DNA of 64,000 nt from Pelosinus baikalensis (GCF_020819555.1 NZ_JAJHJB010000003.1:1-64000); one strand, 5' to 3'; shown: positions 1 to 8,205, counted from the first letter of the stretch. A program made the numbers and translations. The notes: generated from the letters alone by a model not told the origin.

Positions 1-243
1 TCCTTTTCCACTCAGATAGTCATTAACCGCATTCATCTTTAACGTTTTTGAATAACTTCGGTTCTTGGTTTGATTAAGCAATCCGATAGGACCTTCTGCT
101 TTATATATTCGCACCCATCTCTGCACACTTTGGTAGGCTACGTTTGCAATTCTTCCCGCTTGTCTAATGCCAATTTTGCCATTCAGGTATCGTTCAACAA
201 TTTTTACTTTTTCTACTGGATCAATCTTACTTTTTCTAGACAT
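1..243 (-). CDS. IS3-type transposase OrfA, cut by the window edge
   Basis: Reading leftward from an ATG at 243, 81 codons stay open to the window edge. The product starts MSRKSKIDPVEKVKIVERYL and continues with a helix-turn-helix region (IRQAGRIANV..SVQRWV, about residues 25-45), as in the small OrfA of IS3/IS150-type elements, which binds the element ends and is frameshifted onto a DDE-type OrfB. The rest of the element would lie outside the window, so completeness and activity cannot be judged. An open plus-strand frame over the same bases is only its antisense. Family assignment is by recognition of the motif, not by a search. Confidence 0.75.
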   Translation of the reverse strand, partial: MSRKSKIDPVEKVKIVERYLNGKIGIRQAGRIANVAYQSVQRWVRIYKAEGPIGLLNQTKNRSYSKTLKMNAVNDYLSGKG

Positions 244-302
244 AGAAATACCCCCATACAGGACTTTTATATTTCAGTGTCCTATATAGGGGTAGCATAT
301 CA
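1..302 (-). mobile_element. Partial insertion sequence, IS3-like, with probable end at 302
   Basis: Upstream of the transposase start, the minus-strand sequence reaching position 302 begins TGATATGCTACCCC and carries GGACA-type blocks, resembling the TG...CA ends of IS3-family elements. The exact boundary and target duplication cannot be confirmed because the other end is outside the window. Confidence 0.5.
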
Positions 303-456
303 AAGAATACAGTTTCTTTTTTAATTCAAGAGAGTAATTATTTGTATAAAAATAATTTTAAAGAAGCAATATGATAGTTTAAAACAGCAAGAATGAACTA
401 TTTAAAAAATGGGTATAATGACAATATCGTAATAACTATACTTTAGAGGGGGCTTT
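303..456 (+). other. Intergenic leader of the CD1247-like gene
   Basis: A-rich spacer between the IS end and the next gene. A TATAAT at 414-419 is a plausible -10, but no convincing -35 lies 17 bases upstream. An AGAGGGGG Shine-Dalgarno at 445-452 serves the gene at 457. Confidence 0.35.
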
Positions 457-903
457 ATGTCTATGGGAAATATTAAAGAACGAGTAGCTTATTTACAAGG
501 ATTAACACAAGGGCTTAATGTCAATGAGCGTTCGGCTGAAGGGAAGTTGTTAATAAATATTATAGATGTCCTTGATGATATGGCAGAAGAATTTAATAAT
601 ATTCAAATGGTACAAGAGGATTTAGAAACATATGTAGAAAGTATGGATGATGATTTAACAGATTTAGAAGATGAAGTTTATGAAGACATTGATAACGAAG
701 AATTAGTGGAAGTTCAATGTCCCTCCTGCCATGAAACAGTTAGCTTTGAATCTAGCTTATTAGAATCTGATGATGATCTGGAAGTTTCATGTCCTCATTG
801 CGGTGACATCGTATATGATAGCACTTTAGAAATTGAAGTCAGTGATAATGGTAATAGACAAGTTAATTCTGATTTTAGATATGGCATTCATCCAGGAATT
901 TGA
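457..903 (+). CDS. CD1247-type zinc-ribbon protein of the spoIIIA neighbourhood
   Basis: A 148-residue acidic protein. Residues 1-60 are helical and match what I know as the CD1247 N-terminal domain. Residues about 62-85 are an Asp/Glu-rich linker. A zinc-ribbon-like unit follows with two CxxC pairs (C88/C91 and C112/C115), which probably bind one zinc ion. The family is commonly found just upstream of spoIIIAA in clostridia, but its function is unknown. ATG at 457 has SD AGAGGGGG five bases upstream. It is separated from spoIIIA by an intrinsic terminator, so it is probably its own transcription unit. I infer a structural or regulatory role rather than catalysis, since no enzymatic motif is visible. 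Confidence 0.75.
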   Translation: MSMGNIKERVAYLQGLTQGLNVNERSAEGKLLINIIDVLDDMAEEFNNIQMVQEDLETYVESMDDDLTDLEDEVYEDIDNEELVEVQCPSCHETVSFESSLLESDDDLEVSCPHCGDIVYDSTLEIEVSDNGNRQVNSDFRYGIHPGI

Positions 904-936
904 TATTAAAACGTACACATAGTTTTCGGCGATGTA

Positions 937-971
937 GCAAGAAGGACAAACCTTCTTGCTTCTTACTTTTT
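937..971 (+). terminator. Intrinsic terminator after the CD1247-like gene
   Basis: Perfect 9-bp stem GCAAGAAGG/CCTTCTTGC (937-945 and 951-959) with a 5-base loop, followed by a T-rich run. Confidence 0.75.
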
Positions 972-973
972 AA

Positions 974-1030
974 TTATACCAACAAAAAAAAAATCTCGAA
1001 TATCGAGATTTTTTTTATTGTTGGTATAAT
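974..1030. repeat. Long interrupted palindrome upstream of spoIIIA
   Basis: Outer arms ATTATACCAACAA (974-986) and its complement (1018-1030) enclose an A-run/T-run pair and an inner hairpin AATCTCGA/TCGAGATT (992-999 and 1003-1010). The structure could terminate transcription in either direction. Its right arm overlaps the candidate sigma-E -35 of spoIIIA. Confidence 0.7.
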
Positions 1031-1051
1031 TTTCTTTTCGCACCATATCTA
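1023..1051 (+). promoter_or_regulatory. Candidate sigma-E promoter of spoIIIA
   Basis: GGTATAAT (ATA at 1026-1028) and CATATCTA (1044-1051) are separated by about 15 bases. This resembles the sigma-E pattern ATA-N16-CATAnnnT, with the last base mismatched. The spoIIIA operon is sigma-E controlled in Bacillus subtilis. The spoIIM upstream region carries a very similar pair. Confidence 0.4.
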
Positions 1052-1074
1052 TGTAAAGAAAGGAAGTAGTAGAT

Positions 1075-2076
1075 ATGACTGATAATAAAAATATTTTGAT
1101 CAAAAAGATATTAGAACAATCAATTTATCCAGTTTTACCTGAACAGTTAATTTCCATGATTAGTGCCGTATCTCTAGAGCACCTGAGGGATTTGACGGAA
1201 ATCCGTTTACGAATTAATCAACCCTTATTACTTGTTTTGGGAAATCAGGATATTACGGTAAATCCCATGGGAAAAGTTGTTGTGAATTATAATGAAGCAT
1301 ACTTATGTAATCAAGATGATATTCAAAGAACATTGCAGCTTATGAGTAAAAATTCATTATATGCTTTTGAGCATCAACTAAAAATGGGCTTCTTAACAAT
1401 TGATGGTGGACATAGAATCGGATTGACAGGACAAGCAATTATTGATGCTGGGGAGGTCAAAACACTAAGAAGTATCAATGGTCTTAATATTCGTTTAGCA
1501 AGAGAAGTAAAAGGCTGTGCTGATCAAATTATACCCTATATTATTACAAAAGAAGGACAGGTTTTAAATACTTTAATTATTTCGCCGCCTCGTTGCGGCA
1601 AAACAACTATTTTGCGAGATTTAATTCGGCAAATTAGTATGGGATCTAATATATATAAAGGTTTACCGGTGGGGGTTGTTGACGAGCGCTCAGAGATAGC
1701 AGCCTGCAAAAGTGGCATTAGTACAGTTGATTTGGGCATCAGAACAGATGTACTTGACAATTGTCCCAAAGCAATGGGCATGCTTATGTTAATTCGTTCC
1801 ATGTCACCTGCGGTTGTAGCTACTGATGAATTAGGAAGAGCCGAGGACATACATGCTGTACGTGAAGCTTTGAATGCTGGTGTAAGTGTAGTAACAACAG
1901 TTCATGGTAAAGACCTTAGCGAATTATTACATAGGCCCTACGTCGGAGAGCTGCTAGAAAATAAGTATTTTCATCGATATATTCTGCTAAGTGATGACCC
2001 TCGCGTTGGTACAATTAAGAAAATTATAGATAGTAACAATAATAAAATCTTATGGGAAGGAGCAAAAAAATGTTGA
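1075..2076 (+). CDS. spoIIIAA: SpoIIIAA, ATPase of the SpoIIIA channel
   Basis: The 333-residue product is a secretion-type ATPase acting on the mother-cell side of the SpoIIIA-SpoIIQ channel that spans the engulfed forespore envelope. Walker A is PPRCGKTT at residues 171-178, and a Walker B-like acidic stretch (VVATDELG) lies near residue 250. An N-terminal domain of about 130 residues precedes the ATPase core, as in the family. ATG at 1075 follows an AAAGGAAG Shine-Dalgarno. It is the first of eight same-strand genes and overlaps spoIIIAB by 7 bases, indicating translational coupling. Confidence 0.96.
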   Translation: MTDNKNILIKKILEQSIYPVLPEQLISMISAVSLEHLRDLTEIRLRINQPLLLVLGNQDITVNPMGKVVVNYNEAYLCNQDDIQRTLQLMSKNSLYAFEHQLKMGFLTIDGGHRIGLTGQAIIDAGEVKTLRSINGLNIRLAREVKGCADQIIPYIITKEGQVLNTLIISPPRCGKTTILRDLIRQISMGSNIYKGLPVGVVDERSEIAACKSGISTVDLGIRTDVLDNCPKAMGMLMLIRSMSPAVVATDELGRAEDIHAVREALNAGVSVVTTVHGKDLSELLHRPYVGELLENKYFHRYILLSDDPRVGTIKKIIDSNNNKILWEGAKKC

Positions 2077-2588
2077 AATTGATAGGCAGCCTTTTAGTTT
2101 TGCTCGTAAGTTCATATATTGGATTTAAAATGGCATCTCGTTGTCAAGAAAGGCCTCGTCAACTCAGACAAATCATAACTTGTGTTGGATCATTGAGATC
2201 CCATATAATTTATTCCTGTTTACCTTTACATGAAGCTATCGCAAATTCTACGAATGGTATATACGGACCAGTAGCTGAATTTTTTCAACAGGTTGCTAAT
2301 TTATTAGAAAAGAATGCTTCCCTTACACCTCAAGAAATTATTAAAAAAGTGTTAAGCGAGATGGAAGGAAGTCTGATTTTAAAAAGACCAGAAATTGAAG
2401 TACTCTATGTTTTAGGGGGAAATCTAGGCGTTATGAACTGTAAGGAACAAGAAAAATATCTGTCTTTAGTCATTGAGCAATTAGAACGATTTGAAAATGA
2501 GGCAACACGATTACGGGATCTCAATACAAAGATGTATAGATATTTGGGCATATGTGGAGGATTAGCGATTGTAATTATTCTGGTTTGA
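2070..2588 (+). CDS. spoIIIAB: SpoIIIAB, stage III sporulation channel protein
   Basis: A 172-residue protein with a membrane segment at each end (about residues 2-20 and 155-171) and a helical soluble centre resembling GspF-type fold components. It is needed for forespore gene expression after engulfment in Bacillus. The longest open frame starts at 2052, but the SD GGGAAGGAG lies just after that ATG and is correctly spaced for the ATG at 2070, which gives the usual family length of about 171. It overlaps the spoIIIAA stop and shares its operon. Confidence 0.92.
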   Translation: MLKLIGSLLVLLVSSYIGFKMASRCQERPRQLRQIITCVGSLRSHIIYSCLPLHEAIANSTNGIYGPVAEFFQQVANLLEKNASLTPQEIIKKVLSEMEGSLILKRPEIEVLYVLGGNLGVMNCKEQEKYLSLVIEQLERFENEATRLRDLNTKMYRYLGICGGLAIVIILV

Positions 2589-2652
2589 TATAAATATTTC
2601 CATTAAAAAGATCTGCAAATTACATATATCGTGAGTGTGAAGGGGGAGGAAA

Positions 2653-2850
2653 ATGGGCCTGGATATATTATTTAAAATTGCTGGTGTTGGAATTCTGGTT
2701 TCTGTTTTTCATACAGCACTAAAGCAGGCAGGTAAAGAAGATATGGCACATTTATGTACTTTGGCTGGATTTACTGTAGTATTGCTTTGGGTTGTACAAT
2801 TATTGGGCAAGTTATTCAACACTGTACAGGATGTTTTTAAGCTATTTTAA
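2653..2850 (+). CDS. spoIIIAC: SpoIIIAC, small channel membrane protein
   Basis: A 65-residue protein with two hydrophobic segments (about residues 5-20 and 35-55), the size and topology expected of SpoIIIAC, a forespore-envelope channel component. GGGGAGG SD immediately precedes the ATG at 2653. Sixty-four bases separate it from spoIIIAB, and four from spoIIIAD. Identity rests on size, hydrophobic pattern and fixed position in the operon. Confidence 0.92.
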   Translation: MGLDILFKIAGVGILVSVFHTALKQAGKEDMAHLCTLAGFTVVLLWVVQLLGKLFNTVQDVFKLF

Positions 2851-2862
2851 GGGGTGCAGGGT

Positions 2863-3249
2863 GTGGAAATTATTCAAATAGTTGGGTTGGGGTTTATTGT
2901 AACCCTACTTATCTTAATCATTAAGCGAGAAAAGCCTGAAATTGCTGTGCAGTTAAGTTTAACCTTAGCAAGTATTATTTTTCTGCTAATACTTACTAAA
3001 ATAACAGTTGTGTTAAATTTATTTCGTGATATGGCGGAAAAGGCTAATATTAGTCAAATGTATTTAAATACTATTTTAAAGATTATTGGCATTGCCTATA
3101 TTACAGAATTTGGTGCTCAGGTTTGTCGAGATGCGGGCGAAGGAGCCGTAGCAGGTAAGATTGAATTTGCTGGTAAAGTAATGGTGATGGTAATGGCCAT
3201 TCCGATTATCGCTTTAGTAATGGATACTATTGTGAGATTGATTCCATAA
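2863..3249 (+). CDS. spoIIIAD: SpoIIIAD, channel membrane protein
   Basis: A 128-residue protein with several membrane segments, beginning MEIIQIVGLGF, which aligns with the start of Bacillus SpoIIIAD (there an xIVQIVGLG motif). The open frame extends to a GTG at 2854, but GGGG at 2851-2854 is well spaced for the GTG at 2863, which is preferred; the other start would add only three residues. SpoIIIAC and AD are small homologous components of the channel base in the mother-cell-derived outer forespore membrane. Confidence 0.9.
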   Translation: MEIIQIVGLGFIVTLLILIIKREKPEIAVQLSLTLASIIFLLILTKITVVLNLFRDMAEKANISQMYLNTILKIIGIAYITEFGAQVCRDAGEGAVAGKIEFAGKVMVMVMAIPIIALVMDTIVRLIP

Positions 3250-3261
3250 GGTGGTATATAA

Positions 3262-4422
3262 ATGAAAATCTGCGTATTAATTATAATCTTGTTGCTGGTC
3301 AATACCATAACTGTTATGGCTGTTCCACTAAGTAGTTCTGAAATTGAGCAACAATTACTAGAAACCATATCCACTGATCATGTGAATCAATTTATTAGCA
3401 AAGTGAATCAAGAACTCAATGGCGATATACCGTTATTAACAAGTGACACTATTCACACAATAGCTACAAATGGCATACATGTCAGTTGGCAAAGCATGTG
3501 GCAAGCACTGGTTCATAATTTCTTTCGTGAAGTTACGTTGAATACTCATTTGATGGGAAAACTATTATTTTTGGCTGTATTGTGTGCCGTGTTAAAAAAT
3601 TTACAAAATTCATTCGAACAATCAAGTATATCTATATTATCGTATAGTGTTTGCTTTATTTTTATGTCATCGATTGCACTTACTGCATTTTATAATGCTT
3701 TAAAATTAGCTAGCCAAACAGTAGAATATATGGTTGGATTTATGGAATCCTTATTACCTCTTCTAATTTCCCTATTGGCAGGCGTAGGAGCTTTAACTTC
3801 TGCGAGTTTATTTACACCGTTAATGTTATTTGTCATAAGTAGCATGAGTGTGATTGTAAAAGACATCGTTTTACCACTGTTATTTCTAACAGCTGCTCTT
3901 GAATGCCTAAATTATTTATCAGATACATATCGTCTAAGTAATCTATCCGGCGTTTTAAAGCAGTTAAGTATGATTGTTCTTGGTTTTTCTATGGTAATTT
4001 TTATTGGTATTATTACCATTCAAGGTGCAGCAGGCAGCATTGCTGATGGTCTTGCTCTACGGACAGCCAAGTTTGCAACGGCAACCTTTATTCCAGTTGT
4101 GGGAAAGATGTTTGCTGATACTGTGGAACTCGTTATGGGGGCCTCTTTATTATTAAAAAATGCTGTTGGAATTTTTGGCGTTATCGTAGTATTTATGATT
4201 TGTGTCTTTCCTATTATTAAATTATTATCTTTAATCTTAGTTATAAAAATTTCTGGTGCACTAGTACAACCTTTAGGCGACGAAAAAATGGCAAAATGTC
4301 TTGATGCAATGGGAAATAATTTGTTACTGGTTTTTGGTGCAGTATTAACAGTTGCGCTAATGTTCTTTTTAGCAATTACTATGATTATTGCTGCAGGTAG
4401 TGCAGCTATGATGCTAAGGTAG
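3262..4422 (+). CDS. spoIIIAE: SpoIIIAE, polytopic channel protein
   Basis: A 386-residue protein with a cleavable-looking N-terminal signal (residues 1-20, ending around VMA), an extracytoplasmic domain to about residue 95, then about seven hydrophobic segments. This is the SpoIIIAE pattern. In the family it is the large multi-pass component of the forespore channel. ATG at 3262 is preceded by AAGGTGG. Twelve bases separate it from spoIIIAD and ten from spoIIIAF. Confidence 0.94.
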   Translation: MKICVLIIILLLVNTITVMAVPLSSSEIEQQLLETISTDHVNQFISKVNQELNGDIPLLTSDTIHTIATNGIHVSWQSMWQALVHNFFREVTLNTHLMGKLLFLAVLCAVLKNLQNSFEQSSISILSYSVCFIFMSSIALTAFYNALKLASQTVEYMVGFMESLLPLLISLLAGVGALTSASLFTPLMLFVISSMSVIVKDIVLPLLFLTAALECLNYLSDTYRLSNLSGVLKQLSMIVLGFSMVIFIGIITIQGAAGSIADGLALRTAKFATATFIPVVGKMFADTVELVMGASLLLKNAVGIFGVIVVFMICVFPIIKLLSLILVIKISGALVQPLGDEKMAKCLDAMGNNLLLVFGAVLTVALMFFLAITMIIAAGSAAMMLR

Positions 4423-4432
4423 GTGTGTTTTA

Positions 4433-5038
4433 TTGCTTACAATGTTAACGGATTGGATTAAAAATATTATTTTTGTTGTATTATTTGCTTCATTTCTCGA
4501 ATTACTGTTACCAAGCAGTAGTATGCAACGCTTTGTAAGAGTAATTATGGGGTTATTTATAATGTTGGCAATATTGAATCCAATCATTGGTGCAGTGCAG
4601 CACTTGACCTCCAAAGATCAACTCCCTACTTTTGCTGCAACTTCTGGAGACTTGAATGTCATAACAAATGAAGTAAACCATGTTACTAATGATCGCAACG
4701 CTTTATCACTTGAACTATATAAGAAAGAATTAAGTCAACAAATTAGAATTTTAGTTATGGCGATAGATGGCGTGGCTGATGCGAATGTAGTGGTAGAGAT
4801 TAAGAAGGACAATGCGAGTACGTTAGCAATGGGGGTTAACCATATTATCGTATATGTTAAGCCTGGTATATCTACTAAAAGTGAAAAAATAGTAAGTATA
4901 GCAAAGGTTAAGATTGATAAGGAATTTAATAAAACAGAAGAAACACATACAGATTTAAAGCAAAGAATTACAGACATGATCATGGAACTATATCAGATTC
5001 CAAAAGAAAAGGTAGAAATAAAAATGTTGTATTCATAA
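4433..5038 (+). CDS. spoIIIAF: SpoIIIAF, channel protein
   Basis: A 201-residue protein. Two N-terminal membrane helices (about 9-30 and 37-55) bracket the signature LLPSSSMQRFVRVIMG, followed by a soluble domain that resembles the ring-building fold of SpoIIIAG. TTG at 4433 is chosen because AAGGTAGGTG sits seven bases upstream; an ATG at 4442 is the alternative and would drop three residues. It is operonic with AE and AG, and its function follows from family and position. Confidence 0.92.
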   Translation: MLTMLTDWIKNIIFVVLFASFLELLLPSSSMQRFVRVIMGLFIMLAILNPIIGAVQHLTSKDQLPTFAATSGDLNVITNEVNHVTNDRNALSLELYKKELSQQIRILVMAIDGVADANVVVEIKKDNASTLAMGVNHIIVYVKPGISTKSEKIVSIAKVKIDKEFNKTEETHTDLKQRITDMIMELYQIPKEKVEIKMLYS

Positions 5039-5051
5039 AGGAGTGTTGACC

Positions 5052-5657
5052 ATGAGTAGTATGGAAAGCTTTCTCACTTATACTAAAAAAATATGGCCTA
5101 AACAATTATTAAAAGATGGGGTTATAAACACACGTTTAATTTGGCTAGGGCTTCTAGGAGTGATCTTATTGGTGATGGGAGGAGTGATTGATCGTCAAAC
5201 CGTAAATCCTAGTCCAAAGGTTAGCAATGAACCTTTAAAAGTCCCTGCAGCAGCTAATCTTAGTTATGAAGAAGCTGTAGAGGGAAAGCTAACACATACG
5301 TTGTCTCAAGTAAAGGGTGCTGGAACCGTTGTTGTTAATATAACTTGGGAAAATAGTACCACTCAGGAACATGCCAGAAATATAACCAAGGAAAGCAAAA
5401 TCATTCAAGAAAAAGATACTGCAGGAGGAGTGCGTAGTACGACTGAAACAAAAGAAAGTACACAAATTCTAGTCAGTAAAGAAAACAATATGGACCGTCC
5501 AGTTCTTGTTAGAGAAATTAAGCCAATGATAAAAGGAGTGCTGGTTATTGCTGATGGTGCATATGATTCAAATATAAAGGCTATTTTAACAAAGGCAGTT
5601 GAAGCAGGCCTCGGTATTCCTTCTTACAAAATTACCGTATTAGCTCAAAAAAAGTGA
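5052..5657 (+). CDS. spoIIIAG: SpoIIIAG, ring-forming channel protein
   Basis: A 201-residue single-pass protein (hydrophobic segment about residues 27-46) with a long extracytoplasmic region. In Bacillus, SpoIIIAG forms a large oligomeric ring between the two forespore membranes. ATG at 5052 has AAGGAG eight bases upstream; the frame opens at a GTG nine bases earlier, which would overlap the SD. The product is slightly shorter than the 229-residue Bacillus protein. Confidence 0.92.
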   Translation: MSSMESFLTYTKKIWPKQLLKDGVINTRLIWLGLLGVILLVMGGVIDRQTVNPSPKVSNEPLKVPAAANLSYEEAVEGKLTHTLSQVKGAGTVVVNITWENSTTQEHARNITKESKIIQEKDTAGGVRSTTETKESTQILVSKENNMDRPVLVREIKPMIKGVLVIADGAYDSNIKAILTKAVEAGLGIPSYKITVLAQKK

Positions 5658-5667
5658 GGAACATATT

Positions 5668-6198
5668 ATGAAAATATTTACCTTCCACAAAAAAAATAGA
5701 TATGTTGTATTTGCTGCTGTATTAATGGTTAGTATAGTTATAATGATGGTAATAGCCAATATTGAATCAATGCTGCAAGCAAAGGTTAATCATTCTAATG
5801 CTATGCAAGTTGCGACTATGAGCGTTGCGGATCCTCTTATACCAGCTAGCAGCCCTGATTTTTTTATCGAATATCGATTAGAAAGAGATAAAATTCGTAG
5901 TGAACGCTCGGATTTATTACGAGAAAGTATTAAAAATGCCAAAACGGATGATAGCAGAAACCAAGCACAAGATACTGTCTTGAAAATGATTGCAGAAAAA
6001 CAAAAGGAAGCGGAAATGGAGAGTCTAATCAAATCCCGTGGCTTTACAGATGCTTTAGTATTCGTAAGAGAAAATTCAGTAAGCGCAGTTATAAAAACCA
6101 CTTCACTTTCTCATGAAGAAGTTATTCAAATAGCTGATGTCATTACAAGGATATCAGGTGTAAAAGCCGAAAATATATCAATTAGTGCTAAACCTTAA
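5668..6198 (+). CDS. spoIIIAH: SpoIIIAH, channel protein partnering SpoIIQ
   Basis: A 176-residue protein with one N-terminal membrane helix (about residues 12-30), a charged helical linker, and a C-terminal YscJ/FliF-like domain (about 100-176) of the type that docks onto SpoIIQ across the intermembrane space. It is the last gene of the spoIIIA operon, ten bases after spoIIIAG. No spoIIQ is visible in the window. ATG at 5668 follows GAGGAAC. Confidence 0.92.
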   Translation: MKIFTFHKKNRYVVFAAVLMVSIVIMMVIANIESMLQAKVNHSNAMQVATMSVADPLIPASSPDFFIEYRLERDKIRSERSDLLRESIKNAKTDDSRNQAQDTVLKMIAEKQKEAEMESLIKSRGFTDALVFVRENSVSAVIKTTSLSHEEVIQIADVITRISGVKAENISISAKP

Positions 6199-6227
6199 CA
6201 TAAGTTTGAAATTTATTTTGTCCTAAA

Positions 6228-6256
6228 TTGTAAAGAAGGAAAATATTTGTTATAAT
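6228..6256 (+). promoter_or_regulatory. Sigma-A promoter with extended -10 before the asp23 cassette
   Basis: TTGTAA (6228-6233), 17-base spacer, TATAAT (6251-6256) preceded by TGT, giving an extended -10. It marks a vegetative transcription start after the spoIIIA operon. Confidence 0.65.
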
Positions 6257-6323
6257 AATATAGTTATAGAAAAGTTATTACCTGTCATATGGTATTATAA
6301 TTTTTTGGAATGGGGGGTTGTTA

Positions 6324-6725
6324 GTGGATAAACGAGATGACAATGAAAAGTTTGAAAACAACGATGTTGGGTCAATTCGAATTGCTGATGAAGTTGTAGG
6401 TATTATTGCTGGCATGGCAGCTACTGAAGTTTCTGGTGTAGCTGGAATGAGCGCTGGTTTAGTAGGCGGCATTGCAGAAATGCTTGGTAAAAAAAACTTA
6501 GCAAAAGGTGTTAAAGTAGAGGTTGGCGAGCGTGAAGCCGCAGTGGATTTATACATAATTGTAGAATATGGTGTACGTATACCTGATATAGCATTAAGAG
6601 TGCAGGAAAATGTAAAACGCGGTATTGAATCTATGACAGGATTAGATGTTGTAGAAGTAAACGTTCATGTTCAAGGTGTTGGATTTGGTCAAGACGGTAA
6701 AGAAGAAGATCTTCGTGTGCGTTAA
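6324..6725 (+). CDS. Asp23/Gls24 family envelope-stress protein
   Basis: A 133-residue protein with the Asp23 (DUF322) pattern: IRIADEVVGIIAGMAATEV at the start, then a glycine-rich turn, VKVEVGEREAAVDLYIIVEY, and a C-terminal VNVHVQGV block. In Staphylococcus, Asp23 is a very abundant cytoplasmic protein tethered to the membrane by AmaP; here the amaP-like gene follows 38 bases downstream. The frame opens at a TTG at 6318, but the GGGGGG SD fits the GTG at 6324 better. A strong promoter lies just upstream, so the cassette is probably expressed in growing cells. Confidence 0.93.
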   Translation: MDKRDDNEKFENNDVGSIRIADEVVGIIAGMAATEVSGVAGMSAGLVGGIAEMLGKKNLAKGVKVEVGEREAAVDLYIIVEYGVRIPDIALRVQENVKRGIESMTGLDVVEVNVHVQGVGFGQDGKEEDLRVR

Positions 6726-6763
6726 AAGATATGTTGTAGCAGCCGCCTAGAAAGGAGTAAGGT

Positions 6764-7303
6764 ATGGGAATTTTTGATCGTATCATCTTATCTATTTACA
6801 CATTGTTGTTGGCACTTTTATCATTGGGCGTAGTGTTGCTATCTGTACGCCTTATTTCTTTGGAATGGGTTTGGACAGGCATTTTACATATTAACGGCCG
6901 ATGGGAAGCCGGTTTGCTGGGGATGGTGTTTTTCTTGGTGAGTCTTCGATTATTATTGGCAGGAATTCGTACTCGCCGTGTAAAAGATACGATTGTACAT
7001 CATACAGATATGGGTGATGTACATATATCTCTTGAGGCCATAAAAAATTTAGTCGAAAAAACTGCGAGACACACGCGTGGTGTACGTGGAGTGAAAGTTC
7101 GCGTTAACCATGATGGACAAGGATTAAAGGTTGTCTTAAAAGCTGTAATCAGTCCAGAAAATAATGTACCAAATGTTTCAGAAGAATTGCAAAAGAAAGT
7201 ACATGAATATATAAAGAATACAGTTGGAGTTCAACTAGTTGATGTCCAAATAATAGTTGAGAATATATCTAATGATTTTAAGAGTAAACAGCGTGTAGAA
7301 TAA
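6764..7303 (+). CDS. amaP: AmaP-like membrane anchor of Asp23
   Basis: A 179-residue protein with two N-terminal membrane helices (about 7-30 and 45-66) and a cytoplasmic Asp23-like domain after residue 75. This is the AmaP arrangement that recruits Asp23 to the membrane. It lies between the Asp23 gene and a DUF2273 gene, the standard three-gene cassette. SD AAAGGAG precedes the ATG at 6764. The assignment rests on architecture plus neighbours. Confidence 0.85.
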   Translation: MGIFDRIILSIYTLLLALLSLGVVLLSVRLISLEWVWTGILHINGRWEAGLLGMVFFLVSLRLLLAGIRTRRVKDTIVHHTDMGDVHISLEAIKNLVEKTARHTRGVRGVKVRVNHDGQGLKVVLKAVISPENNVPNVSEELQKKVHEYIKNTVGVQLVDVQIIVENISNDFKSKQRVE

Positions 7304-7344
7304 TACAATATAACCATGTTCTAGTAAAAGAAAGGAGCAGGAAT

Positions 7345-7575
7345 ATGAAAACCGAATTACTAGCAGAAATATGGCAGCATCATAGCGGTAAGATTACAGG
7401 AATGTCTATAGGACTATTGGTTGGTGTATTTATTCTTGTATTTGGTTTTTTCAATACTATGTTTGTAATGATATGTATGATGGCCGGTTATATTGTCGGT
7501 AAGCGGATTGATGAGAAAGAGGATATTATGGATATATTAGGAAGGTTATTACCTCCTGGATATCATCGACAATAG
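7345..7575 (+). CDS. DUF2273 small membrane protein
   Basis: A 76-residue protein with two closely spaced membrane helices (about 17-35 and 37-52), a GYIVGKRIDEKEDI junction and a short basic tail. This is the DUF2273 pattern that accompanies Asp23 and AmaP. Its molecular role is unknown; a part in the membrane-attached Asp23 complex is inferred from the conserved cassette. SD AAGGAG is eight bases before the ATG. The 45-residue product encoded after nusB shares the same gross pattern. Confidence 0.85.
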   Translation: MKTELLAEIWQHHSGKITGMSIGLLVGVFILVFGFFNTMFVMICMMAGYIVGKRIDEKEDIMDILGRLLPPGYHRQ

Positions 7576-7658
7576 AGTTTATAAATAGAATAGACGAATC
7601 ACATAATTTAAATATGATAGGAATACTTTAGAGTGAAGCAATAGAAAAGAGGTAATTT

Positions 7659-8063
7659 ATGAGTCGTAGAAAAGCCCGGGAAATGGCACTTCAGACTTTA
7701 TTTCAATTAGATTATAATAGTAAGGGTAAAGATGAAGCATTAGAAATCGTACTAAGTGAATATAGTAATATAGCTGAAAATACCAAAGAATACGCAGAAA
7801 ATCTCGTTAGTGGTACTCAAGCACATATAACAGAAATTGATACTCTTATTGGTGAAATATCAAATGAATGGAAAATCGATCGTATGCCTGGAATTGATCG
7901 AAATATTGCTAGAATAGCCATTTACGAAATGCGTTTTGGAAATGAGGCACTACCGCCTAATGTAGTTATTAATGAAGCTGTTGAATTAGCCAAATTGTTT
8001 GGTACAGAGGAATCCAGCCGTTTTGTTAATGGCATCTTAGGGTCTTTAGTGAAGAAAAAGTAA
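7659..8063 (+). CDS. nusB: NusB, transcription antitermination factor
   Basis: A 134-residue all-helical protein with the NusB hallmarks: R-K-A-R-E-M-A-L-Q-T-L-F-Q near the N-terminus and NVVINEAVELAKLFG..SSRFVNGILG near the C-terminus. With NusE/S10 it binds boxA RNA and promotes rRNA operon antitermination. Length is normal for the family. ATG at 7659 follows GAGGTAA. It precedes xseA as in Bacillus, although folD, which lies between them there, is absent. Confidence 0.96.
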   Translation: MSRRKAREMALQTLFQLDYNSKGKDEALEIVLSEYSNIAENTKEYAENLVSGTQAHITEIDTLIGEISNEWKIDRMPGIDRNIARIAIYEMRFGNEALPPNVVINEAVELAKLFGTEESSRFVNGILGSLVKKK

Positions 8064-8161
8064 CAAAAGTGGCTTATATATAGTTCTACTTGCCCTTAAG
8101 ATATTAGTTTTTTGTAGACAATTACTGATCTTGGTTAATGGTACCATTCTATATTCCTTTG

Positions 8162-8187
8162 CATATGATACATAAAAAAATCATATG
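8162..8187 (+). repeat. 8-bp inverted repeat ahead of the 45-residue gene
   Basis: CATATGAT (8162-8169) and ATCATATG (8180-8187) flank a 10-base A-rich loop. It lies just before the SD of the small gene and could fold in its leader; it has no T-run of its own. Confidence 0.4.
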
Positions 8188-8205
8188 TGAAGGGAGGCTT
8201 TTATC

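Noticed and set aside
70..324. Plus-strand frame of 84 codons at the left edge
   Set aside because: It is the antisense of the IS3-type transposase start; the minus frame has the recognisable helix-turn-helix.
900..1082. Plus-strand frame of 60 codons before spoIIIAA
   Set aside because: It is made of the terminator and palindrome sequence and has no SD or protein-like pattern.
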